Shown here piece by piece: positions 26,843-36,129 of a DNA stretch of 64,000 nt. The position numbers and the translations under genes were made by a program. The first letter of the stretch is position 1; each line of letters starts with the position of its first letter. The stretch comes from CAIQJJ01 sp049325275 (lineage in GTDB: Bacteria; Chloroflexota; Anaerolineae; Anaerolineales; UBA4823), in contig JBMOLU010000008.1 in NCBI GenBank assembly GCA_049325275.1, positions 248,001 to 312,000 of the forward strand. The letters are read 5' to 3'. The notes below the pieces were generated by a model. That model did not search any database and had not been told where the DNA came from. It saw nothing but the letters and a program-made list of their open reading frames with translations.

Positions 26843-27571
26843 ATGAAAATCAAAGCCCTCACCTGTGACGCACTGGCCCGCCCGGCCTACTGGTGCGCAG
26901 CACAGTCTCCTCACGTAGTCGATATCGAACTGCTGCGCTTCGGCCTGCATAACACGCCGCAAAAACTGCGCGGCCTGCTGCAAGCACGCCTGGCAGCTGC
27001 CGGCAAAAGCTATGATGCCGTCGTTCTGGCCTATGGACTGTGCGGTAGCGCCACGGCCGGGCTGAAAGCCATCCACATCCCGCTCGTGATCCCACGCGCT
27101 CACGACTGCATCACGCTCTTTTTGGGGAGCCGGAGGCGCTACCAGGAAGCGTTCGAGAAGAAACCGGGCACTTACTGGTACGTGCAAGACTATATCGAAC
27201 GCGGGCAGGATGCAGACGCGGCGCTTTCTATCGGCAGCGGGATGGGAAGCGACCTCACAGGCGTTTACGAAGCATACGTTCAACAGTACGGCGAAGACAA
27301 CGCTGCCTACCTGATGGAAGTCATGGGCGCCTGGCAACAGCACTATCAGCGCGCGGCATGGATCGAGATGGGAATCGGCGACGAAACAGCAGCAGCTTCT
27401 CGGGCGCAGGCAGAGGCCGAACGCCGGGGCTGGGCTTTCGAACGCCTGGCCGGCGATATGAACTTGATCCGCCAGCTGCTGTGGGGTGAGTGGAACGAGA
27501 ATTTTCTCATCGTACGCCCCGGCGAGGGAATTGCCATGTGTTACGATGAGGACATCGTATGTAACCGGTAA
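26843..27571 (+). CDS. DUF1638-domain protein
   Basis: This 242-residue protein matches DUF1638. The N-terminal KIKALTCDALARPAYW, the central VVLAYGLCGSATAGL, and IPLVIPRAHDCITLFLGSR are typical. Members are often found with corrinoid-dependent methyl-transfer genes, but the role is not established. The cobalamin-type gene at 12009 is not adjacent. No membrane segment is visible. It appears to be monocistronic. Confidence 0.82.
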   Translation: MKIKALTCDALARPAYWCAAQSPHVVDIELLRFGLHNTPQKLRGLLQARLAAAGKSYDAVVLAYGLCGSATAGLKAIHIPLVIPRAHDCITLFLGSRRRYQEAFEKKPGTYWYVQDYIERGQDADAALSIGSGMGSDLTGVYEAYVQQYGEDNAAYLMEVMGAWQQHYQRAAWIEMGIGDETAAASRAQAEAERRGWAFERLAGDMNLIRQLLWGEWNENFLIVRPGEGIAMCYDEDIVCNR

Positions 27572-27578
27572 AAGCCCA

Positions 27579-27587
27579 TGCTATAAT
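27579..27587 (+). promoter_or_regulatory. Extended -10 promoter (TGCTATAAT)
   Basis: A perfect extended -10, TGnTATAAT, lies just after the DUF1638 stop and about 145 bases before the next start. Repeat copy B lies in the predicted leader. The same nonamer occurs at 54044 upstream of the glutaredoxin gene. Confidence 0.55.
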
Positions 27588-27655
27588 TTTGCAACTTTTG
27601 GCCTGTGGTTTCTGGCCTGTAATCTTTGGGGGAATTTTCTCCCAAAAGGAAATAC

Positions 27656-27702
27656 GGCGCTCCGTTTTCAACGGGATGTTTCCCGCCAAAGGTGGAAGAG
27701 CC
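27656..27702 (-). repeat. Dispersed palindromic repeat, copy B
   Basis: This is the reverse-strand copy of the element at 14289, matching through CCCGCCAAAGG and CCGTTTTCAACGGG. One end has drifted (GGCGCT instead of GGCTCT). It lies in the predicted 5' leader of the following gene. Confidence 0.7.
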
Positions 27703-27733
27703 GGAAATACAAATTCCTGTCGGAGCTTCGAAT

Positions 27734-29128
27734 ATGTTTCCTGAATCAAATCGCCACAAGAACCAACACAAGTCAGATGTCAGCCTGCCGCAAGTTATCA
27801 TCCTGTCGATTTTGGTCTTGGCGTTGGGCGGTGCCATCGGGTTCGGCCTGCTGCTCTTGCGCGACGCCGACAAGATTGTAGCCAGCCAGAACCCAACGCC
27901 AAGTTTCACACCCGGGCCAAGCAGCACCCCCACCGTCGCCCCCACCGCAACCGAGATTCCCGATTTTTCCGGCCTCGAGATCGGTATCTGGGAACTGCCG
28001 GTCGGCTTCGTCGAGTTGTCGAGGGATGAAGTACCCATCGTCGTAGACGGTACATCGATCCAGGCGGCCTTGGGGCTGCCCGTCAACAGCCAATTTGGCT
28101 ATCAATATACCACCAGCACCGGCGAAAAATCTACCCTGGTGGGGTTTACCTTTGTCCTGCCGAGTGCGGAAGAACAAAGCAGCTTCGATCGCCATATCGA
28201 AGACGATGCCGATATTTTCGAACAGGCCCTCCATCCCGCCGAAGCCTGGAGCAGTGAAACGCAGCCCGAAGAAACGTTCTTGAAAAGCGTTGCCGAAAAG
28301 CACGCCTTTTGGCATTTCGTACGCGGCTCGGGAAAAGACACCTACGACATCGATATGCTCGTATTCCGCCGTCGCGGCGTCGGCGCCGTCGTATACTTGC
28401 TGTATCCCCGGTGGATGCGGCCCGAACCCGATATCTATACCACAGCCGATTTACTGGATCGACAGATACTCAATGTCCTGATGACCGGAACGATGCCCTC
28501 GTCCAGCACAATCATCGACCCAGACAACATCCTGGAGACGCTCGCCAAGGCAGAAAAGCGCTTTCTGGGCGCCAAGAACATCGCTTATCAAATCGAGACG
28601 GTGCACACGCCAAAAGGCAGCCGGGTCAGCGTCACCGGCGAGACGAACTGGCCAGACGCCTTTGCACTTACCATCTTCATCGAAGGCATAGAATTCAAGT
28701 TTCATTCGGTGAACTATCGCGACAAGGTGATCCTGGATGCCGTGGGGACCGATTATTACATCAATACAGGGATCGACTTCAACGAACTATACACGTACAT
28801 CAAACTGATCGTCAACACCGCCGGCAAACTTTCCCGCACCACCCACGACATACGTCGCGAGCCTGATGAACTCGCCGAGGAAACCCCTTGTTTCGTATAC
28901 GCCACCGAAATGGACGTCGAGGAATTCACCGAAAAGACCGTCGTCAGTCTGTACCTGGCCGATCCGGACAAAGTGTATTCCGGTATGGGAACGGCAAAGG
29001 TATGGATCAATCAGGCTAACTTCGTTATCCAAAAAGCGCACTTTTCCATTCCGTATACACTCGAAGAAGACCCCGGACAGCATGGGGTCTATGAGATTAC
29101 GCTAATTTTCAACAAATTTGAAGAATAA
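27734..29128 (+). CDS. Membrane-anchored extracytoplasmic protein, unknown
   Basis: This 464-residue protein has one N-terminal membrane helix (about 18-42), a Pro/Thr-rich linker (53-76) and a large outer domain. The C-terminal half, with KAEKRFLGAKNIAYQIETVH and repeated beta-strands, resembles LppX/LprAFG-type lipid-binding lipoproteins. This matches the fold suspected for the next gene. The ATG at 27734 was chosen for its GGAG site eight bases upstream. The open frame begins earlier but runs through repeat copy B. Confidence 0.62.
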   Translation: MFPESNRHKNQHKSDVSLPQVIILSILVLALGGAIGFGLLLLRDADKIVASQNPTPSFTPGPSSTPTVAPTATEIPDFSGLEIGIWELPVGFVELSRDEVPIVVDGTSIQAALGLPVNSQFGYQYTTSTGEKSTLVGFTFVLPSAEEQSSFDRHIEDDADIFEQALHPAEAWSSETQPEETFLKSVAEKHAFWHFVRGSGKDTYDIDMLVFRRRGVGAVVYLLYPRWMRPEPDIYTTADLLDRQILNVLMTGTMPSSSTIIDPDNILETLAKAEKRFLGAKNIAYQIETVHTPKGSRVSVTGETNWPDAFALTIFIEGIEFKFHSVNYRDKVILDAVGTDYYINTGIDFNELYTYIKLIVNTAGKLSRTTHDIRREPDELAEETPCFVYATEMDVEEFTEKTVVSLYLADPDKVYSGMGTAKVWINQANFVIQKAHFSIPYTLEEDPGQHGVYEITLIFNKFEE

Positions 29129-29156
29129 CATGACTGAAACGGACAAGGAATCTGCC

Positions 29157-29906
29157 ATGAGAATTACGCGCCACTTTGTTTTGCTCGTCACTTTCTTGAG
29201 CCTGTTCGCCGGCACGATCGCAGCGTGCGCGTCACAGAAGACGATGCCGCCTACCGCCCTGCCGAAACCCACCGTACCGGAGAGACCGCTTTCTGCGGAA
29301 GAAATTTTTACCATGGCCGCAGACCGTATGGATTTGTTGAAATCTTACACGTATTCGGTATTAATCCGTTACGACCTCCCTGAGATCGCCTCTCGGCGCA
29401 CGCAAACCTCCACCGGCGTCGTTGACGTAGCGAAGGGCAAGTACGAGCGCTTCAACATTCTGCACTCGAGCGGCGGCGTTACAGAAACCGAAAAAATCGA
29501 GCTGTTGTTCGTAGAAACGACCCACAACGTCTACGAACGCAGCGTAAGCGGCGCAACGTGGCAACTATCGGAAAGGCCGTTTGGCTTTGTTGGCAACAAT
29601 ATCCGGGATATGAAAGAGCAGGCTCACAACCTGGCCCTGGTTGGGGAAGAAAAGCTCAATGGGGCGATCAGCTGTTATCACCTGCTCTTCGATATCCCCA
29701 TCGAATACATCGAGTGGGATGATTTCACCGTGACCAGCGCAACCATCCGCACAGACATGTGGGTCAGCAAAGACGAGTTGCTGGTGCGGGCAATCCAACA
29801 CAGGTTTTCGGGGCAGGATGGAATCTTCGATGCGCCGGAAGTGATATTCGATATCACAATTTTCAGCATCAACTTGCCCGTTTCGATCCCTTCCCCCTAT
29901 CGCTAG
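29157..29906 (+). CDS. Lipoprotein, LppX/LprAFG-like
   Basis: This 249-residue protein begins with a lipoprotein signal peptide, MRITRHFVLLVTFLSLFAG, ending in the lipobox IAAC. The mature part has the segment AADRMDLLKSYTYSVLIRYDLP and alternating strands, consistent with the LppX/LprAFG lipid-carrier fold. The ATG at 29157 was chosen for AAGGA seven bases upstream; other starts at 29118 (TTG) and 29130 fit less well. It follows the anchored protein closely, so the two may act as a pair at the cell surface. Confidence 0.72.
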   Translation: MRITRHFVLLVTFLSLFAGTIAACASQKTMPPTALPKPTVPERPLSAEEIFTMAADRMDLLKSYTYSVLIRYDLPEIASRRTQTSTGVVDVAKGKYERFNILHSSGGVTETEKIELLFVETTHNVYERSVSGATWQLSERPFGFVGNNIRDMKEQAHNLALVGEEKLNGAISCYHLLFDIPIEYIEWDDFTVTSATIRTDMWVSKDELLVRAIQHRFSGQDGIFDAPEVIFDITIFSINLPVSIPSPYR

Positions 29907-29978
29907 TCGCCACGCCCATGCAGCCAGGCGAATACTCGCCGATGGGGTAAAATTGAGGCAGGCTTTCCATCGTCACGG

Positions 29979-30018
29979 GAACGCATCCAGGTTCGGGCGG
30001 CCAAACTCGGATGCGTTC
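29979..30018 (+). terminator. Hairpin between lipoprotein and FG-GAP genes
   Basis: GAACGCATCC (29979-29988) pairs perfectly with GGATGCGTTC (30009-30018). It may end the lipoprotein transcript or shape the leader of the next gene. No T-run follows. Confidence 0.4.
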
Positions 30019-30095
30019 ATCGAAATGCAAGCGCCGCCAGATACGCACCCAGCTATCCAACCAATCGAAAAGGTCTAATCCCTTAGGAGAAACCG

Positions 30096-32099
30096 ATGAA
30101 ACGCAGACTTTCCCTGATTCTTGTATTGAGCTTTGCTTTCGGGGGCTACAATGGGCTACCGCTGCCTCACGCCCAGGCGGCGACCCAGGCACCTGTGCTC
30201 AAGTGGCAGCGAGGCGGTTGTTACGCTTCGTGGTGCGAAACCGGCTGGTATTCATCTCCGGCGGTGGCAGACATCGATTCCGACGGCAAGCCGGAGGTGA
30301 TCGCTTCGGCGTATTCCATCGTTTCTCTGGATGGCGCCACAGGCGCCCTCGAATGGCGCGTGGCGTCCGGCCACGACCGCAGCCAACCTGCGGCCAGCAG
30401 CGTGGGCCGCACCTGGCCGGGCATCATCGTCGCCGACGTGGATTATGACGGGAACCAGGAAATCGTTACCGGCCACGGCGGCGGGTGGGTGTCCGTTTAC
30501 AATGGTCAGGGTTACTTCGAAGCCGGCTGGCCGAAGCAGCCGCTCGCGAACGAAGTGCGCGGCGTTTCGGTGGCCGACCTCGACAACAACGGGGACCTGG
30601 AAATCATCGCCACCGGCGCTCACGGCAGTGAAGTCAACGCCTGGGTCTACGAACACAATGGTTCGTTACGCAGCGGCTGGCCGCAGTTGCGCGACGAAGG
30701 GGGGTACGCCTGGGGCGTCTTCAACGACAACGCCGCCGCCGGCGACCTGGATGGCGACGGCATCGCCGAGATCATCGTGCCTTCGGACGTTCACTACATC
30801 AACGCTTACCGCCCCGATGGTAGCCACATCCAGGCCAACGCCATGTACGGTGGCAAAAACTGGGGCAAGGTGGGCATCTGGGAAAGCCCCGAAATCGAAT
30901 TACGCGGCTGGGGCGCCTGTGACGGCGTGCGTGCCGAGAGCTACCGCACCAACTTTGCCGATGGGCCGGCCAATATCGTCGACGTCAACGGTGACGGGGC
31001 CATGGAAGTCGTCGTCACCGGCAACGTCTACGATTGCCACGCCGGTTACCCACCGAGCCGCTATACGGGCGTGTACATTTTCAACGCCGACCGCAGCCGC
31101 TTCAACACCGGCGGGTTCGACTGGCGCAGCGGGCCAGTCGATACCGGCGCGCCGATCAGCGAAAGCTACAGTGTCATCGAAAGCGCGCAGTCGAACCCGG
31201 CGGCAGCCGATCTCGATGGCGATGGGCGGCTGGAAATCCTCTTCGCCTCCTACGATGGCCGCCTGCACGCCTACTGGCTCGACAAGACCGAGCACGGCAA
31301 CTGGCCCTACGCAGCCTATCGAGCATCCGACGGCTACCTGAGCTTTGCATCTGAGCCGGCCGTAGCCGACCTCGACGCCGACGGCCACGCCGAGGTCATT
31401 TTTACGACCTGGACACAAAAAGGCAGCGGCCAAACCGGCAAACTGTACGTTCTGGATTACCTCGGCAGTCCCCTGCACGTCGTCAGCCTGCCCGCAGCAG
31501 TCGGCAGCCCAACCTGGAACGGCGCCCTGCCCGCCCCCACCCTGGCAGACATCGACGGCGACCCGGACCTTGAAGTGGTGATCAATACGGCGCACGCCGG
31601 GTTCGTCGCCTACGATTTACCCGGCACGGCCCATGCGCGCGTGCTGTGGGGCACCGGCCGGGGCAGTTACCAACGCAGCGGCGTGATTTTGCAGGGCGTT
31701 TTGAAGGCTTCCATTTCGGCCAGCACAACCACACCCGCCGCCGGCGAAACCTTGACCTACACGATCAATCTATCCAGTCTGAACTTGCCGCTCGAAGAAG
31801 TCGACCTGACCGCCGTGCTGCCTGAAGGGCTTGACTATGCCGGCGGGCTGACGGCCAGCAGCGGCACGCCAAACATCGCCGGAAAAACGATCACCTGGCA
31901 CGGCGCCGTGAACGTCAGCAACCCGGTCCATAGCCCGGTAGTCATTCGTTTTCTGGTGCAGGTGGATGCATCGATCGTCACCGCGCAAGCGTTGGCCACC
32001 ACCCTCACCGTTACGGATGGTCTTGGACATACCCACGAGCGAAGGTTTGCCGTAATTGCCAACGGGCAGGCCACGTACCTGCCCTTAATCAGGCGCTAA
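30096..32099 (+). CDS. Secreted FG-GAP/VCBS repeat protein
   Basis: This 667-residue exported protein has a signal peptide (1-28, ending PHAQAA). At least eight FG-GAP repeats follow, each with a calcium-loop pattern such as DIDSDGKPEV, DLDNNGDLEI and DLDGDGIAEI. They should fold into a beta-propeller of integrin-alpha type. Residues about 535-650 form a DUF11-like beta domain (SASTTTPAAGETLTYTI). No sortase signal or C-terminal anchor is seen, so it is probably released or surface-bound by contact. The ligand is unknown. Confidence 0.85.
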   Translation: MKRRLSLILVLSFAFGGYNGLPLPHAQAATQAPVLKWQRGGCYASWCETGWYSSPAVADIDSDGKPEVIASAYSIVSLDGATGALEWRVASGHDRSQPAASSVGRTWPGIIVADVDYDGNQEIVTGHGGGWVSVYNGQGYFEAGWPKQPLANEVRGVSVADLDNNGDLEIIATGAHGSEVNAWVYEHNGSLRSGWPQLRDEGGYAWGVFNDNAAAGDLDGDGIAEIIVPSDVHYINAYRPDGSHIQANAMYGGKNWGKVGIWESPEIELRGWGACDGVRAESYRTNFADGPANIVDVNGDGAMEVVVTGNVYDCHAGYPPSRYTGVYIFNADRSRFNTGGFDWRSGPVDTGAPISESYSVIESAQSNPAAADLDGDGRLEILFASYDGRLHAYWLDKTEHGNWPYAAYRASDGYLSFASEPAVADLDADGHAEVIFTTWTQKGSGQTGKLYVLDYLGSPLHVVSLPAAVGSPTWNGALPAPTLADIDGDPDLEVVINTAHAGFVAYDLPGTAHARVLWGTGRGSYQRSGVILQGVLKASISASTTTPAAGETLTYTINLSSLNLPLEEVDLTAVLPEGLDYAGGLTASSGTPNIAGKTITWHGAVNVSNPVHSPVVIRFLVQVDASIVTAQALATTLTVTDGLGHTHERRFAVIANGQATYLPLIRR

Positions 32100-32124
32100 C
32101 CCTGGCCCGTTGAGGCCAGCGTTT

Positions 32125-32169
32125 ACCAACGAGCCTTTTGGCAGCTTCACTGCCAAAAGGCTCGTTGGT
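32125..32169. terminator. Perfect 20-bp hairpin, bidirectional terminator
   Basis: Arm ACCAACGAGCCTTTTGGCAG (32125-32144) is matched perfectly at 32150-32169 across the loop CTTCA. It is followed on the + strand by GGTGTTTTCTTCTT. It lies 26 bases after the FG-GAP stop and next to repeat copy C, between convergent genes. Confidence 0.7.
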
Positions 32170-32201
32170 GGTGTTTTCTTCTTCCTTACCCGCTAAAACA
32201 C

Positions 32202-32261
32202 GGCTCTTCGCCTTTGGCGGGAAATGTCCCAGGTATCCATCCCGTTGAAAACGGGAGAGCC
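32202..32261 (+). repeat. Dispersed palindromic repeat, copy C
   Basis: This 60-bp copy of the element at 14289 has about 12 extra bases in its centre. The right end AGAGCC reaches into the korB stop codon, so the element abuts the end of that gene. Confidence 0.75.
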
Positions 32262-33310
32262 TAAAACATCAAAGCGTTTACCTGATCGATCGACTCGCGC
32301 GGCGGGCGCAAGCGTTCGGCAGGGAGGCGATTGAGCGGCGTTTCGGGCAGGTTGTAGATGTCGGTTAGCGATGGACGGTCGGGGGCAATATAGATCAGAC
32401 CGGTAACCAGGCAATCACAGTGATTGGATTCTTCGAGGACGGCCAGGGCGGCAGAGCGATCCGTAGGATCGTGCTCGCGGCCGAGTTTGCGTAAGATGAT
32501 GTGAGAGCCGTCGTGTAGTTGGACTTCCTTGGCCTCGCCCTCGGCATATTCCACCATGATTTCTTCGGCACGCGGCACAAACGAGAGATCGTGCAGCGCC
32601 ACTTCGTGATTCTTGCCCCATGAGTACGAGTGAAAAGCCGTGTCCTGATTGTTGAAAGTGACGCAAGGGCTGATGATATCCAGTACAGCAATGCCGTTGT
32701 GCGCCATGGCCGCCTTGAGCAACTCTTTTACCTGCTTGGGGTCGCCAGCAAACGAACGGGCGACGAAAGAAGCATTTCCTACCAGCGCCTCCCAGGCGAT
32801 GTCGATCGGCATGTAACGGTTGACGCCCTGGTGCTTGAGTTCCAGGCCGATCTCGGCCGTAGCCGAAAACTGGCCCTTGGTCAGCCCATAAACGCCGTTG
32901 TTCTCGACGATGTATAGCATCTTGACGTTGCGGCGCACGATGTGCTTGAACTGGCCCATACCAATGCTGGCCGTGTCGCCGTCGCCGCTAACGCCAATGC
33001 CGTGAAGCGTCGTGTCTGCAAACAGGGCGCCGGTTGCCAGCGAGGGCATGCGCCCATGCAGGCCGTTGAAGCCAAACGAACGCGAAAGGAAATACGTGGG
33101 ACTCTTGCTCGAGCAGCCGATACCGCTGAACTTAACCACGTTTTCAGGCACGATATCCATTTCGTAACAGGCAGCGATGATCTGGCTGGCGATCGAGTTA
33201 TGGCCGCAACCCTGGCACAGCGTGCTGGGCTGGCCGCGATAGTCTGTCTTGCTAAAACCAGCCTGGTTGACCGGCCCACGGCTGGCCTCGGTGACGGGAA
33301 TGTTCGACAT
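32261..33310 (-). CDS. korB: 2-oxoacid:ferredoxin oxidoreductase, beta subunit
   Basis: This is the thiamine-pyrophosphate subunit of a 2-oxoglutarate/2-oxoacid:ferredoxin oxidoreductase, which makes acyl-CoA and reduced ferredoxin. CQGCGHNSIA, FSGIGCSSKSP and the TPP motif GDGDTASIGMGQF with downstream VENNGVYGLT are all visible. Length is 349 residues from the ATG at 33310, chosen for AAGGAGG just upstream; the open frame extends to 33358. It follows korA by one base and forms an operon with it. Confidence 0.9.
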   Translation of the reverse strand: MSNIPVTEASRGPVNQAGFSKTDYRGQPSTLCQGCGHNSIASQIIAACYEMDIVPENVVKFSGIGCSSKSPTYFLSRSFGFNGLHGRMPSLATGALFADTTLHGIGVSGDGDTASIGMGQFKHIVRRNVKMLYIVENNGVYGLTKGQFSATAEIGLELKHQGVNRYMPIDIAWEALVGNASFVARSFAGDPKQVKELLKAAMAHNGIAVLDIISPCVTFNNQDTAFHSYSWGKNHEVALHDLSFVPRAEEIMVEYAEGEAKEVQLHDGSHIILRKLGREHDPTDRSAALAVLEESNHCDCLVTGLIYIAPDRPSLTDIYNLPETPLNRLPAERLRPPRESIDQVNALMF

Positions 33311-33311
33311 A

Positions 33312-35156
33312 TTAAGCCTCCTTGGCTTCCAGTGCAGTCGGATGCGATCGATAAGCATCCTCGATCCAGCGGGCGGTCAGCGGCAGGCCATCCACGTGTG
33401 CCAGCGAGACCAGGCGGGAGACTTCCTGAGGATACTCGAGCTGCAAAAGCTGATGCATCTGTCCATCACGGTTGAGTTCGATCACATAATTGTTTTCGTG
33501 GCTGTGGATAAACGCCTCCACTTCCGGTGTAAACGGATAAGCTCGCAGGCGGAGATAGTCCGAAGCGATGCCCTGTGCCGCCAGGTGATGGCGCGCTTCC
33601 TGAATGGCAGCGTCAGTAGAGCCGTAGCCGACGAACCCGATCCGGGCGCCGGGCGTCGTCTCAGCGACGGGCCGCGGCACCAGCGCGCTGGCAGCATAGA
33701 ACTTCTTCTTCAGGCGCGCCAGGTTTTGCTCCCACTGTTGGGGATCTTCGCTATAACCGGCTTTTTCGTTATGCCCGGTACCACGGGCAAAGTACGCCGC
33801 AGCGGGATGGCGATTGCCCGGCACCGTGCGATAGGGGATGCCATCGCCATCGACATCTTTATAGCGCGCCCACTGCCCGGCAAGCTCCTTCAGATCTTCT
33901 TCCCACAACACCTTTCCGCGGTCCATCGGTATGTCGGGGTAACGGAAAGGTTCGGTCATCCACTGATTCATGCCGAAGTCGAGATCCGAAAGGACGAACA
34001 CCGGGGCCTGTAAACGCTCGGCAAGATCAAAGGCCTTCCAACCATGTTCGAAACACTCGTTGACCGAGCCTGGGAACAAGATCACATGCTGCGTGTCGCC
34101 GTGACCGCAAAAGGCGGCTTCGATCAGATCGCTTTGTGCGGTACGGGTGGGCATTCCCGTCGCAGGACCTACACGCTGTACGTCCCAGATCACCACCGGC
34201 ACTTCGGCGTAGTAGGCCAGGCCGATATATTCGTTCATCAGGCTGACACCCGGCCCGGAGGTCGAGGTCATTGCCCGCAAGCCGGCCCAACCGGCGCCAA
34301 CCGCCATCCCGATGGCGGCCAGTTCATCTTCTGCCTGGAGCACGGCGCAGGTAAACTTGCCCGTCTGAGGCTCTTTGCGTAGCATCGGTACGTACTCGAT
34401 CATCATCTCGGCCAGGCTGGAAGCCGGCGTGATCGGGTACCAGGCGCAAAACTGCATGCCGCCATAGAGCGAGCCAATGGCCGCTGCCGTGTTGCCATCC
34501 GCCATGATCAGGCCGTCCGTCTTGTCGAGCACTTCGACACGATAGGGGTCTTGCTTGGTCAGGTTGGCCGCAGCCCATTCGTATGCCTTCGTCACAACAC
34601 CGAAGTTCAAGTCGATCGCCTTTTGTTTGCCCTTGAAGTGAAAGCTGAGGGCGTCAGCGATCTTTTCCATATCGATGCCGAGAATATAACACACGACGCC
34701 CACGTAAACCATGTTGGCGATATAATCCCGCAAGTTCGAAGGCACTTCGGCCCCACGAGAGAGCTGCCGAACCGGCATCGGATAGACGAACACATCCTGC
34801 CGGTCGATGCTCAATTTGATGCTGTCATCGTAGAAAAAGACGCCGCCCGAGGCCAACCCCGCCAGGTCTTGGGCAAAGGAGGCCGGGTTCATTGCCACGA
34901 CGATTTCTTGCACCTCACGCCGGGCGATAAAGCCATCCTTGCTGACACGGATGGTGTACCAGGTGGGCAGCCCCTGAATGTTCGAAGGAAAGATATTCTT
35001 CCCCGACACTGGAATCCCCATCTTGAACAAGGCACGCAGCAGCATCGTGTTGGACGTCTGGCTGCCCGATCCATTGACGCTCGCCACCGTGATAGAAAAA
35101 TCGTTCACCACAGCGCTTGTATCGGTGGCCGTAACAGACTTTTTTTCATCAGACAT
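33312..35156 (-). CDS. korA: 2-oxoacid:ferredoxin oxidoreductase, alpha subunit (gamma-fused)
   Basis: This 614-residue subunit has a gamma-type domain at the N-terminus (SITVASVNGSGSQTSNTMLLRAL, roughly 15-200). The pyrimidine-binding alpha domain follows (GLIMADGNTAAAIGSLYGG, then WYPITPASSLAEMM), and a C-terminal domain closes the protein. This fused layout is normal for bacterial KorA. The ATG at 35156 was chosen for its GGAG site; the open frame extends to 35246. With korB it would feed reduced ferredoxin into anaerobic metabolism. Confidence 0.9.
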   Translation of the reverse strand: MSDEKKSVTATDTSAVVNDFSITVASVNGSGSQTSNTMLLRALFKMGIPVSGKNIFPSNIQGLPTWYTIRVSKDGFIARREVQEIVVAMNPASFAQDLAGLASGGVFFYDDSIKLSIDRQDVFVYPMPVRQLSRGAEVPSNLRDYIANMVYVGVVCYILGIDMEKIADALSFHFKGKQKAIDLNFGVVTKAYEWAAANLTKQDPYRVEVLDKTDGLIMADGNTAAAIGSLYGGMQFCAWYPITPASSLAEMMIEYVPMLRKEPQTGKFTCAVLQAEDELAAIGMAVGAGWAGLRAMTSTSGPGVSLMNEYIGLAYYAEVPVVIWDVQRVGPATGMPTRTAQSDLIEAAFCGHGDTQHVILFPGSVNECFEHGWKAFDLAERLQAPVFVLSDLDFGMNQWMTEPFRYPDIPMDRGKVLWEEDLKELAGQWARYKDVDGDGIPYRTVPGNRHPAAAYFARGTGHNEKAGYSEDPQQWEQNLARLKKKFYAASALVPRPVAETTPGARIGFVGYGSTDAAIQEARHHLAAQGIASDYLRLRAYPFTPEVEAFIHSHENNYVIELNRDGQMHQLLQLEYPQEVSRLVSLAHVDGLPLTARWIEDAYRSHPTALEAKEA

Positions 35157-35214
35157 ATTTTTTCTCCATGTGAAACATCGAGACGACGATTTGGGTTTCC
35201 AGCATAAAAACTGA

Positions 35215-36129
35215 CTACAACCCGGCCAGCACGCCGGGCAGTTCACGCAGGGAGTGCGCCAGGTGCGTGCCGTGCCAGGTAATCAACGCGCCATCGACGC
35301 AGAAAACACGGCCATCACGTACGGCGGGCGTATCGCCAAAAAGATCACGGAACTGGCCCAGGTGGCCTTCATCGTATGCAAAAGGCTCATCTGGCAGCAA
35401 GATCAGATCGGGTTGGGCAGCGACGACCTCGTCACGGGTCACGCGTGGGTAGCGTGTGTCGCGCCCTTGGGCCGGTTCTGCTTCTGCCAGGCCCAAATCC
35501 GCTTCCAGGGGGTAGCGGCGCAAGCGCTGGGTAAAGACATTCTGGCCGCCCATCAGGCGCAACAAGTCGTCCATGTACGTATCGCCGTTGAATGTGATCC
35601 ACCAGGGCAGCGGGCCATCCAGCTTTTGCCACAGCGGGCAAAAGTAACGAAACGGTGCCATCGACGATGCCGATTCTTCAGCCCAGTCGAGGGTAATTTC
35701 GAGCGTTTGCACACGCGCCGTGGCCGTGCGATCACGAAATAATTCGGCTATCTTGAAGAGCACATCCATTGCCTGGCGTACCGTGCGCGGCAAAGTGACC
35801 CATACCGGCACGCCCAGGGCTTCGAGCGCTTCGACATCGGCCAACCGGTTTTCTTCCTGGTCGGCCATTACCAGATCGGGCTGTAACGCAGCAATCTGAT
35901 CGACGCGTGGATTTTTCGGGCCACCCACACGCGTCAGACTTTTCACCGCATCTGCCGGGCGCGTGCAGTAATCGGTCACGCCGACGAGCGCTGCGCCTAA
36001 GCCCAAATCGAACAGGCTCTCGGTGAGCGAAGGGACCAGCGACACGACGCGCTGCGGTGCCTCGGTGAAGTACAAGAGTTTTCTGTGACCGTTGCCGTTA
36101 TTGTTGGACATCCTCTCTCTCTCCATCAT
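35215..36129 (-). CDS. BtuF-like helical-backbone metal/corrinoid-binding protein
   Basis: This 304-residue protein has the two-lobed TroA/BtuF fold (RVVSLVPSLTESLFDLGLGAALVGVTDYC; VDQIAALQPDLVMADQEEN; RDEVVAAQPDLILLPDEPF). Unlike BtuF of ABC importers, no signal peptide is visible, so it should be cytoplasmic. The ATG at 36129 overlaps the Roadblock stop as ATGA; an ATG at 36111 is an alternative. It may bind a corrinoid or another cofactor. The ligand is inferred from family only. Confidence 0.68.
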   Translation of the reverse strand: MMERERMSNNNGNGHRKLLYFTEAPQRVVSLVPSLTESLFDLGLGAALVGVTDYCTRPADAVKSLTRVGGPKNPRVDQIAALQPDLVMADQEENRLADVEALEALGVPVWVTLPRTVRQAMDVLFKIAELFRDRTATARVQTLEITLDWAEESASSMAPFRYFCPLWQKLDGPLPWWITFNGDTYMDDLLRLMGGQNVFTQRLRRYPLEADLGLAEAEPAQGRDTRYPRVTRDEVVAAQPDLILLPDEPFAYDEGHLGQFRDLFGDTPAVRDGRVFCVDGALITWHGTHLAHSLRELPGVLAGL

